Shown one piece after another: positions 18,436 to 25,203 of a DNA stretch of 25,203 nt; positions within the stretch are counted from its first letter, which is position 1; every line of letters begins with the position of its first letter. The position numbers and the translations under genes are program-made. The stretch lies in assembly GCA_937873665.1 (NCBI GenBank), contig CALMYW010000269.1:1-25203 (forward strand). Direction: 5' to 3'. The notes under the pieces are model-generated. The model worked only from the letters and a program-made list of their open reading frames with translations. It was not told the origin of the DNA and made no database searches. The stretch is from an uncultured Sphingorhabdus sp. (GTDB lineage: Bacteria > Pseudomonadota > Alphaproteobacteria > Sphingomonadales > Sphingomonadaceae).

Positions 18436-18909
18436 GTTGAAAGGTCGAAGTCGGTTGAGGGTTTACGCCTCGGTACGATGGCGCGACCGATCGTGCAAAG
18501 GCCTGTGAGGCAGCGTGGTATGCAGCACGCCCTGTCTTGGCGGCACCCGAAGCTACGACAGAATCCGGATGTCGGCCTGCGCTTGTGAACTGCACCTGCG
18601 ACCGGGCGGCGAGATCGTCCAGGACATCAGGGCCACTGGCGATGAAGGTCTGGCGAAGTCCGCGCGGATCCGCACCGTCAAGCAGCGCGTCTAGGTAATG
18701 GGCGACTAACCGTGGCGAATCTTCGTAGTCCGCGTGCAAGCCTTGCCCGTTACCAGGGATCCAGAGCCTGCCGGCGTAAGTGGCAGTCGCGCCACCGACC
18801 TGCTGCATTGATTCGCACAGCGTAGGGCGCAAGCCCTCAAGCGCGCCGACGAACGCGGCTGTCATCCCGGCCGCGCCGGCACCAACGACCAGCAGATCGC
18901 AGACAGTGC

Positions 18910-18913
<4 letters not shown>
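18428..18913 (-). pseudogene. Truncated FAD-binding dehydrogenase (fumarate reductase/ketosteroid dehydrogenase-like)
   Basis: A 161-codon frame starting MSTVCDLLVVGAGAAGMTAA, a clear Rossmann FAD-binding site (GxGxxG), then GGATATYAGRLWIPGN, typical of the flavoprotein family that includes fumarate reductase and 3-ketosteroid-delta-1-dehydrogenase. Full members have roughly 500-580 residues; this one stops after about 160, without the substrate domain or the second FAD-binding segment. The last ~25 residues no longer look like the family. The ATG at 18913 overlaps the stop of the DUF35 gene (ATGA) and the stop overlaps the hemerythrin start. A deletion fusing the two regions is the simplest explanation, so the product is probably inactive. 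Confidence 0.72.
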
Positions 18914-19349
<436 letters not shown>

Positions 19350-19353
<4 letters not shown>

Positions 19354-20546
19354 GCGTGCCTCCCAGCCGCAGCAGCGGAACCGAGCAGCAGGTTACTCGC
19401 CGGCGCGACCATCGGGCCGCCGATGACCAGCGCCACGTCGTTGCGCATCGCCTGCGAAGTTGAGGTACCGCGCACCTGGCGGACGGCCTCGATCACCTGT
19501 TCAAAGCCATGCATGTAGCACTCGGCCAGATTGCCACCGCTGGTGTTCAGCGGCAGCCGGCCGGAGGGAGCCTGCAGATTTTCAAGAGTGAGGAACTCGT
19601 TGGCCTCCTCGGGGCGGAAGAATGCGTGTTCTGCGAGCGCCATGACAACCCCTCCGGTGAAGTTTTCGTAGCTTTGCACCGAGCCCACGTCGGCAGGTGT
19701 GATACCCGCCATGCGATACAGGTCCTGTGCGACGGTTTTGAAGTTCGCGGAGGCGTAATCCGGTGAGTTGTGTCCGAGAGTTGCGAACCGGTGTCCCGAC
19801 CCGGAAGCCGCGCCCAGCAGGTACGCGGGCTTTTGGGCGAGGTCCGGCGCTTGTTCGGCTGGCACCATCACCACCGCGGCGGCTCCGTCGTTCTCCATGC
19901 AGCAATCGAACAGGTGAAACGGCTCGACTATCCAGCGTGACGCGTCATACTTGGCTGCGTCCAGTGGCTTGCCATGCATGACGGCGCGAGGGTTAGCTTG
20001 CGCATGGTGGTAGGACGCCAGCGCGATCGCGCGCAACGCTTCCTGCCGCACGCCGTGCTCGTGCATATAGCGCCGCACCCGCATGGCAAATCGTTGCGGC
20101 GGCGAGATGACGCCATACGGCACGAGATAGGATCGTTCGCCGGACAGCGTTCCGCTGGCGCTGCTCTGCCCGAAGCGGCCATGTTGGCCTTGGGCCAAGG
20201 ACCGGAACGCCACCACGCAATCCGCTTGGCCAGAGGCGATGGCTGCCGCGCCGTTGGCTACCGCCGCGCACGAGCCGCCGCCGCCGCCGCCCCACTGCAT
20301 CACCGCCGTGCGCAACCGCGGCAGGCCCAGCGCCGATGCGAGGCGGGTCGCTTCGCTGCGGTCATCGCCGTACGAGGAGAAGCCATCAATCCGGCGCGGG
20401 TCGATCCCGGCATCCCCGCATGCGTTGAGGATGGCTTGTAGAGCCATCTTGAACTCCGCATCCGGCGACTGACCGTGTTTATAGTATGTTGACTCGCCGA
20501 CTCCGACGATGGCAACGCGGCCCCTCAAAGTGCGATCACTGCTCAT
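19350..20546 (-). CDS. Thiolase-fold protein lacking the catalytic cysteine, Ltp2 aldolase-like
   Basis: A 398-aa thiolase-superfamily protein. At the place of the nucleophilic cysteine it has a glycine run (QWGGGGGGSC, residues 84-93; alignment to the following IASGQAD puts a glycine at the cysteine site), and the third motif reads LNTSGGNLAECYMHG rather than GHPxGATG. Glycine-rich loops and tyrosines at these places (here Tyr293 in QSYENF and Tyr344 in ECYMHG) are what I recall from the steroid side-chain aldolase Ltp2, which performs retro-aldol cleavage of a tertiary 3-hydroxyacyl-CoA instead of thiolysis. The coupled DUF35 gene downstream supports this. The ATG at 20546 lies 6 bases after the Bug gene stop. 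Ordinary thiolase activity is unlikely; aldolase is inferred. Confidence 0.87.
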
Positions 20547-20552
20547 CGTGGC

Positions 20553-21533
20553 TCAGATGGTGATGTTGGCCTTCTTGATGATCGGCCCCCACTGTGCGAT
20601 CTCGCCTTCGATGGTCCGACTCAGTTCCTGCGGCGTGCTGCCCCAGGGTTCCACGTTGCGGTCCATGAAAAACTTGCGCACTTCTGGTCTCTGAACGGCG
20701 GCAGCAATGGCACTCGACAACTTGTCCGCCACCGGCTGGGGAACGCCCCTTGGTGCGAGCAGGCCGAACCAAACCACCGCGTTGAAACCGGGTACGACCT
20801 CGGCGATGGCGGGCAGTCCTGGCAGGACGTCTGTACGCCTTGGGGATGCAACGGCCAAGTAGCGGATCTTGCCCGCCTGGACCATCGCGGCGCCGTCGAG
20901 ACCCGTTACGAAGGCCATCTGCACCTGGCCACCGGCAAATGCTGTCACCAGGGGTGCTCCGCCTTGGTAAGGGATGTGCTGGAAGCGCGTACCGGCGAGT
21001 TCGTTGAAGTATTCGTTCGCCAGGTGGGAGCTGCCACCGATGCCAGTGGATCCATAGTTCACCTTGTCCGCTTGCGTCCGTGCCCAGGCCACGAACTCGG
21101 CAACGGTCTTGTGTGGAGAATCCGCCGCGACCGCGAGGATCAGTGGAACGCGCACCACGCCGGAAAGCGGTCGGAAGTCCTTGAGCACGTCATAAGGAAG
21201 CTTGCGCATCAGCGACGCAGTCGCGTTGGGGCCGCTGTTGCCGAACAGGAGCGTGTAGCCATCGGCAGGCTGTTTGGCCACGTAGTCGGTGCCTAAAGTC
21301 CCCCCGGCACCGGGACGGTTCTCGACGATGACCGACTGCCCGAGGATCTCCTTCAGCGGCTGCGCGACTGTGCGTGCGAGCTGGTCCGTCGTCCCTCCGG
21401 CCGGATAGGGCACGACGATCCTAATAACCTTGGATGCCTCCCCGGTCTGGGCGTAGCTGGACACCCCCACCCCGGCCGCAGTGCCAGCAGCGAGAATCCT
21501 GAGTGCGCCGCGGCGCGAGATTGCGTTTGTCAT
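20553..21533 (-). CDS. TctC/Bug-family periplasmic solute-binding protein (upper operon)
   Basis: A 326-aa Bug receptor. The start MTNAISRRGALRILAAGTAA has a twin-arginine motif and a hydrophobic stretch with a cleavage-like site after SSYAQ. The anion-binding loop IVVPYPAGGTTDQLARTVA, VIVENRPGAGGTLGTDYVA, YGSTGIGGSSHLANEYF and HIPYQGGAPLVTAFAGGQ follow in the usual order. The ATG at 21533 is preferred because AGGAGA lies just upstream; an ATG at 21548 is less well placed. It diverges clearly from the Bug protein at 8504-9487, so the two are not a recent duplication and may bind different carboxylates. No TctA/B genes are in the window. Confidence 0.93.
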   Translation of the reverse strand: MTNAISRRGALRILAAGTAAGVGVSSYAQTGEASKVIRIVVPYPAGGTTDQLARTVAQPLKEILGQSVIVENRPGAGGTLGTDYVAKQPADGYTLLFGNSGPNATASLMRKLPYDVLKDFRPLSGVVRVPLILAVAADSPHKTVAEFVAWARTQADKVNYGSTGIGGSSHLANEYFNELAGTRFQHIPYQGGAPLVTAFAGGQVQMAFVTGLDGAAMVQAGKIRYLAVASPRRTDVLPGLPAIAEVVPGFNAVVWFGLLAPRGVPQPVADKLSSAIAAAVQRPEVRKFFMDRNVEPWGSTPQELSRTIEGEIAQWGPIIKKANITI

Positions 21534-21615
21534 CGTGTCTCCTGTCAATCAAGGGGCGTCGCCAGCTCTTTTAGGGCGACTCAAGGGGGCTCCTACCCCA
21601 AACCGGGCGCGCAGC

Positions 21616-22878
21616 TCAGTGCGCGCCTCCAAATGCGCCTAGGGCGCGCAGTTCGGCGATCCGCGCCTCGTCGAGACCGAGTACATCGCGCATCACCGCA
21701 TCAGTGTGCTGCCCCACGGACGGTGCCGCCACCGGATCCACGGTCGGCGTCATGTCGTAACGAATCGGCAGCCGGACGTTCGGAACCCAGCCCAGAACGT
21801 CGTGGGGAATTCGCGTCACGAGCGCGTGGTCGCGGGCCTCGGGAGAACGAATGGCCTCGCCTACAGTACGGACGAGCCCGCAGGGTACCCCTGCGGCGCG
21901 CATGCGGACCTGCCAATGCGACCACTCCTCCTTTGCGAACGCCTCCTCAAGGAGGGCGAACAGACGGTTGCGGTTACTGTTGCGCAGCGAGGGGGTCGCA
22001 TAGTCCGGGTCCGCCGCGACGTCAGGACGCTCAAGCACTTGGGTCATCAAGCGCTGGAAGATGTTGTCGTTACCGCTGTTGATGTAGAAGGTGCGGTCTC
22101 GCGCGCGGAATGCTCCCGACGGGCACGTATCCGGGCTGGTATTGCCGCTGCGCACGGGATCCTTACCCGTGAACAGGGACTGCATGCTCGCGTAGCCGGT
22201 CATCATCACAGCCGTGTCGAATAACGAGACCTCCAAGCGCTGTCCGACGCCCAATCGCTCACGGGCCAGCAGCGCACCCATCACTGCGTTGCCGACCATC
22301 ATGGCTGTGCTGATATCCATCACCGGCGACAGCGCGCGCACGCCCTCGCGGTCCGGGTAGCCGTTCATCGAGACGAAGCCGCTCTCTGCCTGGGCGATTG
22401 GATCGAACCCAAGCCGGTCCGCATAGGCACCTTCACGGCTGTAGGCTGCAATGGAGCAGTAGACGAGGCGGGGATTGAGCTCGCGGCAAGTCTCATAGTC
22501 GAGGCCCAGCCGCTTCATCACACCGGACGAGAAGTTCTCCAACAGGACATCAGCCTTGACTATGAGGTCGCGGGCGAGTGCGATACCTTCAGCCGACTTC
22601 AGGTCGAGCGCCACACTTTTCTTGTTGCGGTTGCTCCAGAGGAAAGGAGCCCCCTGATCCAGTTTAGGGTGCACCGGCGGGTAGCGGCGTAGGTCGTCTC
22701 CACGCTTCGGGGCCTCAATCTTCAGCACCTCAGCGCCCAAGTCAGCCAGGATCATGCTGGCGAACGGACCTGCGATGAAATGCGAGAAGTCCACTACGCG
22801 CAGGCCACCCAAGGGGGTCGGGGCACCGGCAGGGCGCGCGCGGTGTTCGGGAAAATCAGTGTCGATGGAGTCGAGCAT
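21616..22878 (-). CDS. Class III CoA-transferase (CaiB/BaiF family)
   Basis: A 420-aa class III CoA-transferase. GGLRVVDFSHFIAGPFASMILADLGAEVLK at the N-terminus, SVALDLKSAEG, LLENFSSGVMKRLGLDY and LVYCSIAAYSREG are standard for the family. The acyl-accepting aspartate is probably Asp188 in SPVMDIST. The FDPIAQAESG segment replaces the GHDINY histidine segment of racemases, so a transferase is more likely here than a racemase. It would move CoA from a donor thioester, such as succinyl-CoA or a pathway product, to the free acid. I chose the ATG at 22878, 14 bases after the reductase stop; frames upstream lie inside that gene. It is the third gene of the upper operon. Confidence 0.9.
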   Translation of the reverse strand: MLDSIDTDFPEHRARPAGAPTPLGGLRVVDFSHFIAGPFASMILADLGAEVLKIEAPKRGDDLRRYPPVHPKLDQGAPFLWSNRNKKSVALDLKSAEGIALARDLIVKADVLLENFSSGVMKRLGLDYETCRELNPRLVYCSIAAYSREGAYADRLGFDPIAQAESGFVSMNGYPDREGVRALSPVMDISTAMMVGNAVMGALLARERLGVGQRLEVSLFDTAVMMTGYASMQSLFTGKDPVRSGNTSPDTCPSGAFRARDRTFYINSGNDNIFQRLMTQVLERPDVAADPDYATPSLRNSNRNRLFALLEEAFAKEEWSHWQVRMRAAGVPCGLVRTVGEAIRSPEARDHALVTRIPHDVLGWVPNVRLPIRYDMTPTVDPVAAPSVGQHTDAVMRDVLGLDEARIAELRALGAFGGAH

Positions 22879-22892
22879 GTGCGGTCGCCGTC

Positions 22893-23849
22893 TCAGAGGT
22901 CCAGAACTAGCTCGGGCGATTTTGACCCGGAGCAACAGATGATCATGGTCTTGCCTGCGCGCTTTTCGTCGTCGCTCAGGAAGTCGTCGCGGTGGTCCGG
23001 CTCGCCCTCCACCACACGGGTCAGGCAGGTACCGCAGATGCCTGTGGAACAGGCGTAGGACACCGGTGCGTTCGCATCTAGCAGCGCATCCAATATCGTC
23101 TGTCCCTGAAGCACAGGGATGCTCCGGCCGGACCGCTGCAGCCGTATGGTGAAGCCGCCTTCGACGGCAGCCGCTTCGCTCGCAGCGAACCGCTCAAAGT
23201 GCACAGTTTCCGGTTCACACTGGGAGGTGGCAACCACGAAAGCATCGATCATGCGGGTGGGTCCGCAGCAGTAGAAATGCGTGCCAGCAGGAGCATTGCG
23301 CACGATCTGGGCCAAATCCAACCTCTGCGACCCCGCGCTGCTAAAGCACAGCCGTACACGTTCACGCCCTCTGTCCAGCGCATTTAGGCGCTCGCGAAAG
23401 GCAGCCACCTCTGGCGAGCGGGCTGCGTAGTAAAGGCACCACGGGCGATCTATGGCATCGAGACGCTCGATCATCGACAGGATGGGTGTGATACCGATCC
23501 CCCCGGCGATAAAGACCGAGGCATGCGCCTTTTCCTCCAGCGGGAAGTCGTTGGCTGGAACGCTGGCTCCCAACACATCGCCGACACGAAGACGATCGTG
23601 CATCCACGCCGAGCCGCCCCTACCGGCGTCTTCGCGCTGGACGGCGACGACGTAGCGGTCTACCAGGCCTGGTGCATTCGCCAGCGAGTAGCTGCGCACC
23701 CTCCCTTCCGGCAGGTGCAGGTCGATGTGAGCACCGGCGGTGAAAGCCGGAAGGCCGGCGCCATCGGCAGCGACGAACTCGAAGGAGCAGATACCGTCCG
23801 CCTCTAGTCGAATCTGCCGCAGTCGCAGTCGCAGCTCGGGCTGGGTCAT
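22893..23849 (-). CDS. Phthalate-dioxygenase-reductase-type FMN/2Fe-2S oxidoreductase
   Basis: A 318-aa single-chain reductase for a Rieske oxygenase, with modules in the order flavin, NAD(P)H, ferredoxin. The flavin motif RSYSLAN is at residues 52-58, the nicotinamide-nucleotide motif IAGGIGITPI at 114-123, and YCCGPTRM at 193-200. A C-terminal plant-type ferredoxin has cysteines at 267, 272, 275 and 305 (CX4CX2CX29C). RxYS with no adenine-binding extension fits FMN, as in phthalate dioxygenase and vanillate demethylase reductases. It takes electrons from NAD(P)H and passes them to the Rieske protein encoded just upstream; the two genes overlap by ATGA. Confidence 0.94.
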   Translation of the reverse strand: MTQPELRLRLRQIRLEADGICSFEFVAADGAGLPAFTAGAHIDLHLPEGRVRSYSLANAPGLVDRYVVAVQREDAGRGGSAWMHDRLRVGDVLGASVPANDFPLEEKAHASVFIAGGIGITPILSMIERLDAIDRPWCLYYAARSPEVAAFRERLNALDRGRERVRLCFSSAGSQRLDLAQIVRNAPAGTHFYCCGPTRMIDAFVVATSQCEPETVHFERFAASEAAAVEGGFTIRLQRSGRSIPVLQGQTILDALLDANAPVSYACSTGICGTCLTRVVEGEPDHRDDFLSDDEKRAGKTMIICCSGSKSPELVLDL

Positions 23850-25135
23850 GGCTTGTACCCGAAGCCCTTACCGAGCTCCGCTTTCATATGGTCTGCACCA
23901 AGTTGCGTCCAGTCGCCACCAGCTGGCACGGTGATGGAGACGGCGCGCACCATGAAGGCAGAGGGCGAGTCCGCGCCCGGAGCCTTGACGCCTTGTGCAG
24001 CCTTGCGCGTGCTATCGAGCAGCATGCGGCGCACACGTGCAATGCCGGTATCGCTGGTGCCCAAGTGCTCTTTAGAACGGTCGTAGATCGGTGCGACGCC
24101 GGATTGGGCCGCCGCATCCTCAAGCCAAAGTCCCGGCATGCCGGTTTCATAGGTGTACATGTAGGCATTTGAGCGGTTGAACTTGCTCCAGTAAGTGGCG
24201 TAAGGGGTCGTCATCGGCCTGGGCTCGTAAGCTCCATTCGAATGGTGGCCAGTCTCGCGGCCCTTGTAGCCCTCCTTGAACAGCTTGCGGGACTTTTCGT
24301 AGAACGGCTGGTCCGGGGTGTACGAGAACATGATGGCCAATGTGTGGTGGTCGTCGATCGGCACCCACGCGTGGCCACTCAGCTCGGGGTACTGCGTCTG
24401 CGGCGGCACCAGCGTCCAGAATGGCATCAGGAACTGGTTGACGCGGATGTAGTTCTTGTCGCTGCCGTCTTTGCGGCGAGCCGCGACACTGATCCCCGTC
24501 TCATGCTGCTGCACCTCGAAGGTGGGCGCGAGGTCGCCACCCTGCCGCCATTGCGCAATGGTGCTGCCCTTGCGGCCATGCAGGATCGCCGCATGTGCCG
24601 AGTCGATCTCGCCTTCCAGGGCCTGCAGCCAGTTGCACTCTTGGACACGCAGCGTGACCAGCGAGTGGGTTTCCGGGACCATGTTCCATTCCAGATCGGG
24701 CAGCGGCGGGAGATCCCCGGCGGATTCGCCCATATAAGTCCACAGCACACCGTTGCGCTCACGCACCGGATAAGCCTTGATGCGCACGCGCTTGGTCATG
24801 GGACTGTCTGCGGGCTCCGCAGGCATCTCGCTGCAATCGCCTTCCACCCCGAACTTCCAGCCGTGATAGACGCAGCGGATGCCGCCCTCCTCGTTGCGCG
24901 CGAACACCATCGGTGCGCCACGGTGGGGGCAAGCGTGATCTACGAGCCCCACCCGTCCCTCACTGTCGCGGTAGGCGACGAGGTCCTCACCCAGCAGCCG
25001 CACACGGTATGGCTGCCCGTCGCGCACGACGTCCGACGAGGTGAGAAACGGAATCCAGTACTGCCGCATGAGCTGCCCCATGGGCGTGCCGGGTCCGACG
25101 CGTGTGACGGTTTCGTTGTCTTCGGGAGAGAGCAT
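23846..25135 (-). CDS. Rieske non-heme iron oxygenase, phthalate 4,5-dioxygenase-like
   Basis: A 429-aa terminal oxygenase. The Rieske centre is CPH (Cys69, His71) and CVYH (Cys88, His91). The mononuclear iron site is in EGEIDSAHAAILH (bridging Asp178, ligands His181 and His186) with Asp340 in WLEDAAAQ as the likely third ligand. The start MLSPEDNETVTRVGPGTPMG and the DRSKEHLGTSDTGIARVRRMLL segment are like the phthalate 4,5-dioxygenase branch of alpha-only oxygenases, so no beta subunit is expected, and none is present. It would hydroxylate an aromatic or alicyclic acid, or demethylate an aryl ether. A GGAAGA site precedes the ATG at 25135. It is the first gene of the upper operon as far as the window shows. 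The substrate is unknown. Confidence 0.94.
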   Translation of the reverse strand: MLSPEDNETVTRVGPGTPMGQLMRQYWIPFLTSSDVVRDGQPYRVRLLGEDLVAYRDSEGRVGLVDHACPHRGAPMVFARNEEGGIRCVYHGWKFGVEGDCSEMPAEPADSPMTKRVRIKAYPVRERNGVLWTYMGESAGDLPPLPDLEWNMVPETHSLVTLRVQECNWLQALEGEIDSAHAAILHGRKGSTIAQWRQGGDLAPTFEVQQHETGISVAARRKDGSDKNYIRVNQFLMPFWTLVPPQTQYPELSGHAWVPIDDHHTLAIMFSYTPDQPFYEKSRKLFKEGYKGRETGHHSNGAYEPRPMTTPYATYWSKFNRSNAYMYTYETGMPGLWLEDAAAQSGVAPIYDRSKEHLGTSDTGIARVRRMLLDSTRKAAQGVKAPGADSPSAFMVRAVSITVPAGGDWTQLGADHMKAELGKGFGYKP

Positions 25136-25203
25136 CGCGATGTCTTCCTATGTGTAAAAGTGGAGTGACCAAACTGGTGGGGCCAATCATAACCTCGTTT
25201 TGA
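25136..25203 (-). promoter_or_regulatory. Partial upstream region of the upper operon
   Basis: The 68 bases before the Rieske gene carry no gene and run off the window. They include a small dyad ACCAnnnTGGT (about 25167-25177), possibly a regulator contact. I could not identify a clear promoter. Confidence 0.25.

Noticed and set aside
24242..25168. A 308-codon plus-strand frame opposite the Rieske oxygenase gene.
   Set aside because: Antisense of a gene with complete Rieske and iron-site motifs; composition is shadow-like.

Overview
The window looks like chromosomal DNA of a betaproteobacterium of the order Burkholderiales, probably Comamonadaceae. This rests on the recognised DnaN and GyrB protein sequences and on the paired TctC/Bug-type binding proteins; it is inference from memory, not a search. 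No tRNA, rRNA, CRISPR array or intact transposase was seen.

Region 1 (1-4390, housekeeping). Positions 1-315 hold a mosaic of gene starts: the first 16 codons of a lipoyl-domain E2 protein (minus), the first ~50 codons of an indolepyruvate ferredoxin oxidoreductase-like gene (minus), and then a dnaN that lacks its native first ~40 codons (plus). An intact gyrB (867 aa) follows. No dnaA is visible. The mosaic is either a rearrangement scar or an assembly join.

Region 2 (4000-5630, decayed or non-coding). It contains a possible gyrB terminator, an unrecognised 110-codon ORF, a helix-turn-helix regulator gene broken by a one-base deletion, and about 800 bp without a convincing gene but with a nested 13-bp/6-bp inverted repeat.

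Region 3 (13738 down to 5633, all minus strand, moderate GC). This is a catabolic operon. In transcription order it encodes a long-chain-type acyl-CoA dehydrogenase, an SCP-x type thiolase, a FAS1-like and a MaoC hot-dog protein (probably one split enoyl-CoA hydratase), an SDR dehydrogenase, a Bug binding protein, an acyl-CoA ligase and an alpha/beta hydrolase. Together these supply one complete beta-oxidation turn plus activation and uptake.

Region 4 (25135 down to 14093, all minus strand, higher GC). This is a second, tightly packed operon with repeated ATGA stop-start overlaps: a phthalate-dioxygenase-type Rieske oxygenase, its flavin/2Fe-2S reductase, a class III CoA-transferase, a Bug protein, a thiolase-fold protein that has lost the thiolase cysteine (Ltp2-aldolase-like), its Zn-ribbon/OB-fold DUF35 partner, a truncated flavoprotein, a hemerythrin, an alpha-methylacyl-CoA racemase-like protein and, last, a MalT-type LuxR regulator that may control both operons.

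Taken together, regions 3 and 4 look like an uncharacterised pathway for a branched or alicyclic acid (terpenoid-, steroid-side-chain- or phthalate-like). It would combine Rieske oxygenation, CoA activation or transfer, racemisation of an alpha-methyl centre, beta-oxidation and retro-aldol chain cleavage. The substrate cannot be told from sequence alone.
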